From contig NZ_CP014671.1 in NCBI RefSeq assembly GCF_001697225.1, forward strand, positions 2,542,001 to 2,606,000: a stretch of DNA of 64,000 nt, in the 5' to 3' direction. Positions within the stretch are counted from its first letter, which is position 1. The number at the start of each line of letters is the position of its first letter. The notes under the pieces were generated by a model that was not told where the DNA came from, searched no databases, and saw nothing but the letters and a program-made list of their open reading frames with translations. Source of the DNA: Immundisolibacter cernigliae (GTDB taxonomy: Bacteria; Pseudomonadota; Gammaproteobacteria; Immundisolibacterales; Immundisolibacteraceae). Positions 9,140 to 18,128 of this stretch are shown piece after piece. A program made the translations under genes and the position numbers.

Positions 9140-10129
9140 ATGGTGACGGCCGGCGGCGTACTGCTGCCGGAGGCACTGTGGCCGCAGGCGGTGTCCTGCC
9201 GGCACTGGGACGAGGCCGAAGTTCACCGCCGGCTGTGTGCCGATCCGGCCGGCTATCTCGCCTTCGCGGCCGGCTATCTGGCCGAACTCGCGTCCGGCCG
9301 GGCGCAGCTGCAAATGCCGGCCAAGCAGGTGCTGGATGACCCGGACGGTGGTGATTTCCGGCTCATGCCCTGCGTGCTGCGCGGCCCGCGCGGCACGCTC
9401 AAGTCGGTCAAGATCATCGGCACCAACCGCCGCCAGACGCTGTTGCCGGGCCAGATCACGGTCGGCGAGCTGCTGGTGCTGGACGCCGCCGAACAGTTCG
9501 TGCGCGAGCGCTTCGACGCCTGCCTGCTGTCGTCTGCCCGCACCGGTCTGGTGGCGGCGCTGGCGCTCGGTCGCCTGGCACCGCGCGCACGGCGCATTGC
9601 CGTGATCGGCGCCGGCCGGGTGGGGTTCTACACGGCGCTGTACTGCGCAGCGCTGGGGACAATCGAGCATATCGACCTTGCCGACCGTGACCACGTCCGC
9701 GCGCGCGATGTGGCAGAAACCCTGGCCCGGCACGGCCTGCCCTGCCGGGCCGTAGCGGCGGCCGATCCGGCCTGCGATGCCTGGCTGCTGGCCACCACCA
9801 GCGAGGCGCCGTTTTGCGAACCGCCTCCGGCGGCACCGACGGTCGTCGTGAGCCTGGGTGCCGATGCCGCCGGGCAGCGCGAACTGGCCGATGCCTGGGC
9901 GGGTCGAGCGCGGCTGTGGGTGGATTCGGCCGACGCCGTGAACTACGGCGACCTGCTGGCCTGGCGCCGGCAGGGGCTGATCGACGACGCACCGCCACCC
10001 GACCTGCTGGCGCTGCGCTGCGATCCGCCCGAACCGGCTGCGCCGGGCGAGCAGCGCCTGTTCATCAGCACCGGCTGCGCGTTGTACGACAACCTGACGG
10101 CGGCCTATCTGCTGGCCGGCGAAGACTAG
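9140..10129 (+). CDS. Ornithine cyclodeaminase / mu-crystallin family protein
   Basis: A 329-residue NAD(P)-binding protein of the ornithine cyclodeaminase/mu-crystallin family. An N-terminal dimerisation part (about 1-120) contains KSVKIIGTNRRQTLLPGQ, related to the family substrate-binding strand. The Rossmann motif is IAVIGAGRVGFYTA, and a C-terminal tail reads LFISTGCALYDNLTA. Members include ketimine reductases, alanine dehydrogenases and opine-type synthases, so this is not necessarily an ornithine enzyme. It starts 6 bp after the amidohydrolase stop and is likely co-transcribed with it. Confidence 0.78.
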   Translation: MVTAGGVLLPEALWPQAVSCRHWDEAEVHRRLCADPAGYLAFAAGYLAELASGRAQLQMPAKQVLDDPDGGDFRLMPCVLRGPRGTLKSVKIIGTNRRQTLLPGQITVGELLVLDAAEQFVRERFDACLLSSARTGLVAALALGRLAPRARRIAVIGAGRVGFYTALYCAALGTIEHIDLADRDHVRARDVAETLARHGLPCRAVAAADPACDAWLLATTSEAPFCEPPPAAPTVVVSLGADAAGQRELADAWAGRARLWVDSADAVNYGDLLAWRRQGLIDDAPPPDLLALRCDPPEPAAPGEQRLFISTGCALYDNLTAAYLLAGED

Positions 10130-10259
10130 CCCCGGCAAGAGGCCCGGACTGTCCGGATATGACGCGACGCGTGCAGGAGCCCGGCCATGCCGGCCGATGG
10201 ATGCGATCACGCCCCATCGCGCAGCACCGCTGCGCTCCAACATCAACGGATACCGCGCG

Positions 10260-11171
10260 ATGAATTCCGCTCGCCGCGAGGCGCTGCTGCCGATCGCCGC
10301 CCTGCTGCTCGCCTGCGCCGGGGCGTGGTTCGTGCCGCAGGCCCTGGTGCCGCTCAAGGCCGCCATCGTGCCGGCGCTCGGCCTGATCATGTTCGGCATG
10401 GGCCTGACGCTGACAGGACCGCAGCTGGCCGCCGTGGTGCGCCGTCCGCGCTGGCTGCTGCTGGGCATCGGGCTGCAGTTCCTGATCATGCCGGCGCTGG
10501 CCTGGGGCATCGCGGCGAAGCTCGGCCTGCCGGCGACGCTGGCCGCCGGCCTGATCCTGGTCGGCGCCTGCCCGGGCGGTACGGCGTCGAACGTCATGAC
10601 CTATCTGGCCCGTGGCGACGTGGCGCTGTCGGTGGCCATGACGGCCGCGTCCACCCTCGTCGCGCCGCTGCTCACGCCCTGGGTCACGCTGTGGCTGGCC
10701 GGCGCGCGCGTGGACGTGCCGGCGCTGGCCATGCTCATCGACATCCTGCGCATCGTGCTGCTGCCGGTGCTGGCCGGCATGCTGCTGCGCCGTTACCTGG
10801 CCGGCTTTGCCGAGCGCCTGGCCGGCTGGCTGCCGGGGCTGTCCATGCTGCTGATCGCGCTCATCGTGGCCATCATCCTGGCCCTGAACCGCCACCAGCT
10901 GGCCGCCACCGGCGTGCTGGTGGCGACTGCCGTGGTGCTGCACAACGGCCTGGGCTTTGCGCTGGGCTATCTGGGCGCACGCCTGGGCGGCGCTGGGCCG
11001 GCGCAGCGGCGCGCCATCGCCATCGAGGTCGGCATGCAGAACTCGGGTCTGGCCACGGCGCTTGCCATCAAGTTCCTGCCGCCGCTGGCGGCGCTGCCGG
11101 CGGCGCTGTTCTCGGTGTGGCAGAACCTGGCGGGGTTGGGGCTGGCGGCCCTGTGGCGGCGCGGGCGGTAG
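10260..11171 (+). CDS. Bile acid:sodium symporter (SBF) family transporter
   Basis: A 303-residue integral membrane protein of the SBF/BASS family with about ten hydrophobic segments. The diagnostic discontinuous-helix motifs are GACPGGTASNVMTY and EVGMQNSGLATALA. The family imports organic anions such as bile acids, pantoate or 2-keto acids using Na+. The start at 10260 (MNSARREALLP) puts the first membrane segment at the normal distance; an in-frame ATG at 10197 would add 21 residues. It follows the catabolic genes and may supply their substrate, but this is inference. Confidence 0.87.
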   Translation: MNSARREALLPIAALLLACAGAWFVPQALVPLKAAIVPALGLIMFGMGLTLTGPQLAAVVRRPRWLLLGIGLQFLIMPALAWGIAAKLGLPATLAAGLILVGACPGGTASNVMTYLARGDVALSVAMTAASTLVAPLLTPWVTLWLAGARVDVPALAMLIDILRIVLLPVLAGMLLRRYLAGFAERLAGWLPGLSMLLIALIVAIILALNRHQLAATGVLVATAVVLHNGLGFALGYLGARLGGAGPAQRRAIAIEVGMQNSGLATALAIKFLPPLAALPAALFSVWQNLAGLGLAALWRRGR

Positions 11172-11288
11172 TTCCGAAAACACCCCGGATTCCGCTGCGC
11201 TGCATCCAGGCTACGGCCGAAATGCCGCCCCGGCAGACACAGTGCGGGCGGCGGCCTTAAGCTGCGCCGCGTCTACAAGGGAGCCCCC

Positions 11289-14051
11289 ATGCCGCTGAGC
11301 TGGAACGAAATCAAGGACCGCGCCCTGGCGTTCTCGCGCGAGTGGGCGCAGGTCGCGTCCGAAGACGCCGAGGCCAAATCCTTCTGGGACGATTTCTTCA
11401 ACGTCTTTGGCGTGTCGCGGCGGCGCACGGCCAGCTTCGAGCGCAAGGTCAAAAAGATTGACGGCAAGGATGGCTACATCGACCTGCTGTGGAAAGGCGT
11501 GGTGCTGGTGGAGCACAAGTCGCGCGGCAAGGACCTGGACCGCGCCTACCAGCAGGCGCGCGATTACTTTCCCGGCCTCATGGACGTCGAGTTGCCGCGC
11601 TACATCGTCGTTTCCGACTTCGCGCGCTTTCGCATCCACGATCTTGAAACCGGCGAGCAGCACCAGTTCCCGCTGCAAGACCTGCACAAGCAGGTGCGGC
11701 GTTTTGCCTTCATCGCCGGCTACCAGACCCACACCTACAAGGAACAGGACCCCATCAACCTGAAGGCGGCCGAGCGCATGGGCCGCCTGTACGACCGCCT
11801 CAAGCTCATCGGCTACGACGGCCATCCCCTGCAAGTGCTGCTGGTGCGCGTGCTGTTCTGCCTGTTCGCGGAAGACACCGGCATCTTCGAGCGCGCGCAG
11901 TTCATGGAATACCTCACCCAGCGCACCGGCGCGGACGGCTCCGACGTTGGCACGCGCCTGGCGGAGCTGTTCCAGGTGCTCAACACCCCGCCCGAACGGC
12001 GCATGCGCACGCTGGACGAACAACTGGCCGCCTTCCCGTACATCAACGGCGCGCTGTTTGGCGAATTCCTGCCCATCGCGGCCTTCGACGGCGCCATGCG
12101 GGACGCCCTGCTGGATGCCTGCGCACTGGACTGGTCCGGCATCAGCCCGGCCATCTTCGGCGGCCTGTTCCAGTCCGTGATGGACGACAAGGCCCGCCGT
12201 AACCTCGGCGCGCACTACACCAGCGAAAAGAACATCCTGAAGCTGATCGGCCCGCTGTTTCTGGACGAACTGCGGGCCGAGTTCGAGCGGATCAAGGGCA
12301 ACCGCGCCCGGCTGTTGGAATTTCACAGCAAGCTGCGCTCGCTCACGTTTCTGGACCCCGCCTGCGGCTGCGGCAATTTCCTGGTCATCGCCTACCGCGA
12401 GCTGCGCCTGCTGGAACTGGACGTGTTGCGCGCCAGCACTGGCGACGCGCGCAGCCACAGCCTGGCGCTGGACCTGCACGGCTTTCTATCCGTGGGCGTG
12501 GACCAGTTCTACGGCATCGAGATCGAGGAATTCCCGTCCCAGATCGCCCAGGTCGCCCTGTGGCTGATCGACCACCAGATGAACCTGAAGGTCAGCGAGG
12601 AATTCGGCCAGTACTTCGCCCGCATTCCCCTCACCAGCAGCCCGCACATCGTGAACGGCAACGCGCTGCGGCTGGATTGGGAGGCGGTGGTGCCGCGCGA
12701 GCGGCTGAGCTACATATTGGGAAATCCCCCATTTAAGGGCCACCACCTACAAAGTGAGGACGAAAAGCGTGACATGCTGGCCTGTTTCGGTGAAGAGAAA
12801 GCTGCTGGTGTTATGGACTTCGTTACCGCCTGGTACTGTAAGGCCGCCACGTTTATCCGCTATACGCCGATAAAGGTTGCGTTCGTCTCGACCAATTCCA
12901 TCACGCAGGGCGAACAGGTTGGAATTTTATGGCGGGCACTACAGCACAAGGCCCCAGTGGAAATACATTTCGCTCACCGCACTTTTCGGTGGAGTAACGA
13001 GGCACGCGGCGTGGCCGCGGTATTTTGTGTGATTATTGGATTCGCGGCGCACAATGCATCCGACAAAATCATCTACGCCTACGATACGGTGGATTCAGAC
13101 CCACATGCGTTCAAGGCCACGCAGATCAACGCTTATTTGGTTGACGCACCCTGGGTTCTGCTCGACAATCGTGCAAGCAATCCATTCGGAATGCCGGAGA
13201 TGATGTACGGCAGCAAGCCAACCGATAATGGACATTTCCTATTTACTGATGACGAGGCCAAAGCATTTCTCGCAGAAGAACCCGATGCGGCGAAATTCAT
13301 AAAGCCTTTTCTCAGCGCTCACGAATATCTTCACAACGAGAAGCGTTGGGTTCTGTGGCTGTTTGGGGCGGCGCCTGATGAGATCAACCGGCTGCCGAAG
13401 GTTAAAGAACGTGTGCAAAGTGTCAACCGCTTCCGCAAGGCCAGCAAGGCAGCCTCAACCCGCGCCTATCCCTACCCGACTTTGTTCCGACAAGTCACGC
13501 AACCGCGATCAGAGTATGTACTAATTCCAGGCCACACCTCAGAAAATCGCGCTTTTATTCCATTCGGTTTCTTTCCAATGGACCACATTGTTGGTAACAG
13601 TTGCTTTTCCTTGCCAGGTGCGACCAGATTTCACTTCGGCGTGATTCAGGCATCAATGCACATGGCCTGGGTGCGCTACACATGTGGTCGCTTAAAGAGC
13701 GATTTCCGGTATTCCAAGGACATCGTCTACAACAACTTCCCCTGGCCGATGGACGCCACCGACAAGCAAAAGGACGCCATCGAAACCGCCGCGCAAGGCG
13801 TGCTGGACGCCCGCGCCAGATTCCCGGATTCCTCGCTGGCCGACTTGTACGACCCGCTGACCATGCCGTCCGAACTGGTGCGGGCGCACCAGGCGCTGGA
13901 CCGCGCCGTGGACGCCGCCTATGTGCCCAGCGGCGGCAAGAAAAACTACGCCTCGGATGCCGAGCGCGTGGCCTTTCTGTTCGACCTCTACCAACGCCTG
14001 ACCAGCCTGCTGCCGGCGGTCAGACCGAAGAAGACTCGGCAAAAAAACTAG
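11289..14051 (+). CDS. MmeI-type (type IIL) restriction-modification enzyme
   Basis: A 920-residue single-chain restriction-methyltransferase, nearly the same length as MmeI. The nuclease motif is D65 (YIDLLW) with E75-H-K77 (LVEHKS), the MmeI-like D-x9-ExK spacing. A helical spacer follows. Methyltransferase motif I is DPACGCGNFL (about 355) and motif IV is NPPF (about 478). The target recognition domain lies at about 500-815, with a conserved C-terminus. Such enzymes cut about 20 nt from the site and protect it by adenine methylation of one strand. No specificity, methylase or anti-restriction partner is nearby, as expected for type IIL. Bases 12715-13735 are clearly AT-richer than the flanks. 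Confidence 0.9.
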   Translation: MPLSWNEIKDRALAFSREWAQVASEDAEAKSFWDDFFNVFGVSRRRTASFERKVKKIDGKDGYIDLLWKGVVLVEHKSRGKDLDRAYQQARDYFPGLMDVELPRYIVVSDFARFRIHDLETGEQHQFPLQDLHKQVRRFAFIAGYQTHTYKEQDPINLKAAERMGRLYDRLKLIGYDGHPLQVLLVRVLFCLFAEDTGIFERAQFMEYLTQRTGADGSDVGTRLAELFQVLNTPPERRMRTLDEQLAAFPYINGALFGEFLPIAAFDGAMRDALLDACALDWSGISPAIFGGLFQSVMDDKARRNLGAHYTSEKNILKLIGPLFLDELRAEFERIKGNRARLLEFHSKLRSLTFLDPACGCGNFLVIAYRELRLLELDVLRASTGDARSHSLALDLHGFLSVGVDQFYGIEIEEFPSQIAQVALWLIDHQMNLKVSEEFGQYFARIPLTSSPHIVNGNALRLDWEAVVPRERLSYILGNPPFKGHHLQSEDEKRDMLACFGEEKAAGVMDFVTAWYCKAATFIRYTPIKVAFVSTNSITQGEQVGILWRALQHKAPVEIHFAHRTFRWSNEARGVAAVFCVIIGFAAHNASDKIIYAYDTVDSDPHAFKATQINAYLVDAPWVLLDNRASNPFGMPEMMYGSKPTDNGHFLFTDDEAKAFLAEEPDAAKFIKPFLSAHEYLHNEKRWVLWLFGAAPDEINRLPKVKERVQSVNRFRKASKAASTRAYPYPTLFRQVTQPRSEYVLIPGHTSENRAFIPFGFFPMDHIVGNSCFSLPGATRFHFGVIQASMHMAWVRYTCGRLKSDFRYSKDIVYNNFPWPMDATDKQKDAIETAAQGVLDARARFPDSSLADLYDPLTMPSELVRAHQALDRAVDAAYVPSGGKKNYASDAERVAFLFDLYQRLTSLLPAVRPKKTRQKN

Positions 14052-14105
14052 CCTGCGCGGGGACGGTCGCCGGTACTGCGCCGGCCGGAGACCGACAGTC
14101 GCGCT

Positions 14106-14185
14106 AACGGTGCCGCGCAACGGGTCATCGCTGGCATGGGCGTGTCGGTGGTGGCGCGAGCCACGGTGTCATTGGATCGGCAGGA
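14106..14185 (+). pseudogene. Possible LysR-regulator C-terminal remnant
   Basis: In the 140-bp gap after the restriction enzyme, one plus-strand frame reads NGAAQRVIAGMGVSVVARAT. This closely resembles the effector-domain segment of LysR regulators (an A-V-x-A-G-x-G-V-S-V/L-L-S/A-R pattern). There is no start codon or DNA-binding part, so at best it is a decayed fragment left by past rearrangement. Chance similarity is possible. Confidence 0.3.
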
Positions 14186-14191
14186 TGCCGG

Positions 14192-14365
14192 TCAGAACAC
14201 CAGCACGCCCAGAAGCACCCCGAACACCAGGACGATCAGGAAGATGATCAGCGCAATGTAGAAGAGCGCCTTGGATATCGATTTGGCGCCGGACGCAACG
14301 CCGCTGAAGCCAAAGAACCCGGCGACAAGTGAAATCACGAAAAAAATCAATGCCCACTTAATCAT
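14192..14365 (-). CDS. DUF1328 small membrane protein (YtjA-like)
   Basis: A 57-residue, two-helix membrane protein starting [20 protein letters not shown]. The first hydrophobic segment is followed by [16 protein letters not shown] and a second long hydrophobic segment. This is the complete DUF1328/YtjA pattern and length. Its function is unknown. It lies 46 bp downstream of the liu operon on the same strand, and convergent with the restriction gene. Confidence 0.9.
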   Translation of the reverse strand: MIKWALIFFVISLVAGFFGFSGVASGAKSISKALFYIALIIFLIVLVFGVLLGVLVF

Positions 14366-14411
14366 TCCAGGTTGCCGCAGCAGCCCGGCCATGCCGGGAA
14401 AACATCGTGCG

Positions 14412-15332
14412 TCAGCCCCGCCGCGCCCGGGCGGCCAGCGCCCGCCCCGCCTTGCTGCCGGACGGCCGGCCGAGCGCCTCGCTGATGTAGGCGCCGGCGG
14501 CGCACAGGGCATCCAGGTCAACACCCGTCTCGATGCCGAGGCCATGCAGCATGTAGACCACGTCTTCGCTGGCCACGTTGCCGCTGGCGCCGGGTGCGTA
14601 GGGGCAGCCGCCCAGGCCGGCCACGGAGCTGTCGACGCTGGCGATGCCAAGGTCCAGGCAGGCCAGGATGTTGGCCAGGGCCTGGCCGTAGGTGTCGTGA
14701 AAATGCAGGGCCAGCGGGGCGGTCGGCAGCGCCTGGCGGACCCGCGACAGCAGCGCGCGCGCCTTGCCGGGCGTACCGACGCCGATGGTGTCGCCCAGCG
14801 AGACTTCGTAGCAGCCCAGCTCGAACAGTGCCGCGGCCAGCTCGGCGACTTTTGCCGGGTCGGTGGCGCCCTCGTAGGGGCAGCCCAGCACGCAGGACAC
14901 GTAGCCGCGCAGGCGCACGCCGGCGGCGCGGGCCGGCGCGGCGATGGCGGCGGCGCGCTGCAGGGACTCGTCGATCGTGCAGCGGGTGTTGTGCTGCGAG
15001 AAGGTCTCGGACGCGGCGGTGAAAAGTCCGAGTTCGTCGATGCCGCAGGCCAGCGCCCGTTCGAGGCCCTGCACGTTGGGCGCCAGGGCGGCGTAGCTGA
15101 CGCCCGGCCGGCGCTTCAGGCCCGCGCAGACGGCCTGCGCGTCGGCCATCTGCGGCACCGCCTTGGGACTGACGAAGGCGGCGACTTCGATGTAGCTGAG
15201 GCCCGTTGCCTGCAGGCGGTCGATCAGGCCGAGTTTCACATCTGGCGGCACGGTGTCCGGAATGTTCTGCAGGCCGTCGCGGGGCCCCATCTCGCAGATG
15301 CGGATACGCTGCGGCAGGCTGCCCGGCAGCAC
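14412..15332 (-). CDS. liuE: Hydroxymethylglutaryl-CoA lyase
   Basis: A 306-residue HMG-CoA lyase that splits HMG-CoA into acetoacetate and acetyl-CoA, the last step of leucine breakdown. The DRE-TIM signature GPRDGLQN near the N-terminus, the metal-binding HFHDTYGQ and the catalytic-Cys loop [14 protein letters not shown] are all present. It is the last enzyme of the liu cluster, with 1 bp between it and the biotin carboxylase subunit gene upstream. The symbol follows Pseudomonas liuE; mvaB is a synonym. Confidence 0.93.
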   Translation of the reverse strand: MLPGSLPQRIRICEMGPRDGLQNIPDTVPPDVKLGLIDRLQATGLSYIEVAAFVSPKAVPQMADAQAVCAGLKRRPGVSYAALAPNVQGLERALACGIDELGLFTAASETFSQHNTRCTIDESLQRAAAIAAPARAAGVRLRGYVSCVLGCPYEGATDPAKVAELAAALFELGCYEVSLGDTIGVGTPGKARALLSRVRQALPTAPLALHFHDTYGQALANILACLDLGIASVDSSVAGLGGCPYAPGASGNVASEDVVYMLHGLGIETGVDLDALCAAGAYISEALGRPSGSKAGRALAARARRG

Positions 15333-15333
15333 G

Positions 15334-17328
15334 TCAGGTCTCCTGCGGGACGAAGCTGACCAGCACCGCGGCGGCCGGCACGAAATCGCCGGTCGCCCCG
15401 CCGACGCTCTCGATCACGCCGTCGTGCGGGGCGACGATGCGGTGCTCCATCTTCATCGCTTCGAGCACCAGCAGCAGGTCGCCCTTGGCCACCTGTTGAC
15501 CGACCTGCACGGCCACCTGCACCAGCTTGCCGGGCAGGGGCGCGGTCAGGCGCAGTTCGGCTTCTTCCTCGCCGGCCTCGGCGGCCAGCGGGTCCAGGTA
15601 ATGCAATCGCAGTCGCTGCGGGCCGGCCAGTTCGAAACTCCCGCCGCTGCGCCAGACGCGCCAGGTTTGCTGCCCGGCCGGGCCATCGACGGTGACTGTG
15701 GCCTCATCCCGGCGGCCGTCGAGCGGACCGTCCAGATCATCGCACTGCCAGTCGTAACCGCCATCGTTGCGGCCGGTGAGGGTGATGGCGTGCTGCGTCT
15801 GGTCGGCTGTCTGCCACAGCACGGTGCGCCTGGCCGGCACGCCGACCCGAAACGGCCCGGCCAGCGACCACGGCGAGGCGCGGTCGTTGCCGTGCCCGCT
15901 TAAAGCCGCTGCCTGTTCGTCGCTTGTCAGGCGCCAGGTGGCGGCCAAAAGCGCGTCGACCGCTGGCGGCGTGGCTGCGACCAGGCCGTCCAGCACGCCT
16001 TCCAGCCAGCCGGTGTGGTGCTGCACGGCGGCGAAATCGTCGGTAGCCAGAATGCGCTCCAGCAGCGCCACGTTGCTGGCCACGCCCACGGTGGCCGTCT
16101 CGGCCAGCATGGCCAATAACCGCGCGCGGGCCTGTTCGCGGTCCTCGCCCCAGGCGATCAGCTTGGCCAGCAGCGAGTCGTAATGCGAGGGCACGCTGTC
16201 GCCGGTCTCAAACCCAGTATCGACGCGCCGCCCCGGCCCGGCGGCGGGCAGCGCCAGCGTGTCCAGCCGGCCCACGCCGGGCAGGAAGCCGCGCGCCGGG
16301 TCTTCCGCGCACAGGCGCACCTCGATGGCATGGCCGCGGCGCGGGATGTCGGCCTGCGCCAGCGGCAGCGGCTCGCCGGCCGCCACGCGCAGCTGCCATT
16401 CGACCAGGTCGAGTCCGGTGACCAGCTCCGTGACCGGGTGCTCCACCTGCAGGCGGGTGTTCATTTCGAGGAAATAGAAGGCCCCGTCGGGCGCCAGCAG
16501 GAACTCCACCGTGCCGGCGCCGCGGTAGCCGACCGCCTGCGCGGCGCGTACCGCTGCCGCGCCCATGGCCGTGCGCTGCGTGTCGGACAGGCTCGGCGCC
16601 GGGGCTTCCTCCACCACCTTCTGGTGCCGGCGCTGCACGGAGCAATCGCGCTCGAACAGGTGCAGCGCGTTGCCGTGCGCATCGGCGAACACCTGCACCT
16701 CGACGTGCCGGGCGCCGGTCACGTAGCGCTCCAGCAGCAACGTGTCGTCGCCAAAGGCGGCCAGCGACTCGCGCCGCGCGCCGGCGATGGCGTCGGCCAG
16801 GCCATCGGGCGCGTCCACGCGGCGCATGCCGCGCCCGCCGCCGCCGGCCGCGGCCTTGACCAGCAGCGGGTAGCCCACGCCACCGGCCGCCTTGATCAAC
16901 TGCGCGTCGTCCGCGCCCGGCGCGTCGAAGCCCGGCACCACCGGCACCTCGGCCTGCACCACCAGGCGCTTGGCGGCGTCCTTGGCGCCCATGGCCTCGA
17001 TGGCCTCCGGCGGCGGGCCGATGAAGACCAGCCCGGCCTGCGCGCAGCGGCGCGCGAACTGCGCGTTCTCGGCCAGAAAGCCGTAACCGGGGTGGATGGC
17101 CTGCGCGCCGCTGGCGAGTGCGGCGCCGATCACGGCCTCGATGTTCAGATACGACTGCGCCGCCGGCGCCGGTCCCAGGCGTTGTGCCCGGTCGGCCAGG
17201 CGCACGTGGCGGGCGCCGGCATCGGCGTCCGAGTACACGGCCACGGTGCGGATGCCCAGCCGGCGGGCGGTGGCGATGACGCGGCAGGCGATTTCGCCGC
17301 GGTTGGCGATCAGGATCGTGTTGAACAC
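15334..17328 (-). CDS. liuD: Methylcrotonyl-CoA carboxylase biotin-carrying subunit
   Basis: A 664-residue biotin carboxylase/biotin carrier fusion. The GTG start gives VFNTILIANRGEIACR, the normal N-terminus; it lies 1 bp after the upstream gene's stop. The ATP-grasp biotin carboxylase domain covers about 1-445 (GGGGRGMR, EMNTRLQVEHPVTE). A linker follows, then a biotinyl domain with EAMKMEH (Lys about 626). With the carboxyltransferase at 18129 it should form methylcrotonyl-CoA carboxylase. Neighbouring liuA, liuC and liuE support this over propionyl- or geranyl-CoA carboxylase, although geranyl-CoA specificity cannot be excluded from sequence alone. Confidence 0.92.
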   Translation of the reverse strand: MFNTILIANRGEIACRVIATARRLGIRTVAVYSDADAGARHVRLADRAQRLGPAPAAQSYLNIEAVIGAALASGAQAIHPGYGFLAENAQFARRCAQAGLVFIGPPPEAIEAMGAKDAAKRLVVQAEVPVVPGFDAPGADDAQLIKAAGGVGYPLLVKAAAGGGGRGMRRVDAPDGLADAIAGARRESLAAFGDDTLLLERYVTGARHVEVQVFADAHGNALHLFERDCSVQRRHQKVVEEAPAPSLSDTQRTAMGAAAVRAAQAVGYRGAGTVEFLLAPDGAFYFLEMNTRLQVEHPVTELVTGLDLVEWQLRVAAGEPLPLAQADIPRRGHAIEVRLCAEDPARGFLPGVGRLDTLALPAAGPGRRVDTGFETGDSVPSHYDSLLAKLIAWGEDREQARARLLAMLAETATVGVASNVALLERILATDDFAAVQHHTGWLEGVLDGLVAATPPAVDALLAATWRLTSDEQAAALSGHGNDRASPWSLAGPFRVGVPARRTVLWQTADQTQHAITLTGRNDGGYDWQCDDLDGPLDGRRDEATVTVDGPAGQQTWRVWRSGGSFELAGPQRLRLHYLDPLAAEAGEEEAELRLTAPLPGKLVQVAVQVGQQVAKGDLLLVLEAMKMEHRIVAPHDGVIESVGGATGDFVPAAAVLVSFVPQET

Positions 17329-17329
17329 G

Positions 17330-18121
17330 TCAGCGCATCCATTCCGGGGCCCGGCGGGCGAAAAAGGCACGCAGTCCTTCCTGACCTTCGTCCGACACGC
17401 GAAGGCGGGCGATCAGGGCGGCGGTGTCGCGCTTGAGCGCGTCGCGGTCGGCGGCCGTCTGCACGTCCTCGACCAGGCGCTTGCAGGCCACCAGCGCCTG
17501 CGGCCCGCCGTGCAGCAGGTGCTCGACCAGGGTGTTGACGGTGGCGTCGAGCGCCTGTGCGGCCACCGCCTCGTGCAGCAGGCCGATGCGCAGGGCGTGA
17601 CGGGCGTCGAAGCGCTCGCCGGTCAGGAAATACCGCCGCGCCTCGCGGGCGCCGATGGCGCGGATGACGTAGGGCGCGATGGTGGCCGGCGCCAGCCCCA
17701 GACGCACTTCGGTCAGGCCGAACTTTGCGTCCGCCGTGCCCACGGCGATGTCGCAGCAGGCCACCAGCCCCACGCCGCCGCCCAGCGCACTGCCGTTGAC
17801 GCGCGCAATGGTGGGCTTGGGCAGGCGGTCCAGCAGCTCCAGCAGGTTGGCGAGCTGGCGGGCATCGGCCTCGTTTTCGGCGGCGCTGAAGCCGATCATC
17901 GACTTCATCCAGCCCAGGTCGCCGCCGGCCGAGAAGGTCTCGCCGACACCGGTCAGCACCACCACCCGCACCGCCGGATCGGTGCCCAGCCGGCCCAGCA
18001 GATGGCTCAGTTCGGTGATGACCACATCGTTGAAGGCGTTGTGCACCTGCGGGCGGTTCAGCGCCAGCGTGGCCACGCCGCGGTGGTCGGTATGCAGGGT
18101 CAGGGTTTGCAGGGTGTCCAT
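17330..18121 (-). CDS. liuC: Methylglutaconyl-CoA hydratase (enoyl-CoA hydratase family)
   Basis: A 263-residue crotonase-fold protein. The start is the ATG at 18121 (MDTLQTLTLHTDHRGVATL), 7 bp after the liuB stop and preceded by GAGGCGG. The oxyanion-hole segments (ETFSAGGDLGWMKSM, then NGSALGGGVGLV) and the catalytic region EVRLGLAPATIAPYV are typical of 3-methylglutaconyl-CoA hydratase. It should convert methylglutaconyl-CoA to HMG-CoA, between the carboxylase and LiuE. Position and GDLGWMK favour this over a generic FadB-like role. Confidence 0.9.
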   Translation of the reverse strand: MDTLQTLTLHTDHRGVATLALNRPQVHNAFNDVVITELSHLLGRLGTDPAVRVVVLTGVGETFSAGGDLGWMKSMIGFSAAENEADARQLANLLELLDRLPKPTIARVNGSALGGGVGLVACCDIAVGTADAKFGLTEVRLGLAPATIAPYVIRAIGAREARRYFLTGERFDARHALRIGLLHEAVAAQALDATVNTLVEHLLHGGPQALVACKRLVEDVQTAADRDALKRDTAALIARLRVSDEGQEGLRAFFARRAPEWMR

Positions 18122-18128
18122 GGCCGCC

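Noticed and set aside
11172-11288. Repeat-like sequence CCCGGATTCCGCTGCGCTGCAT
   Set aside because: It resembles dispersed palindromic elements seen in other genomes, but only one copy is visible here, so no repeat can be claimed.
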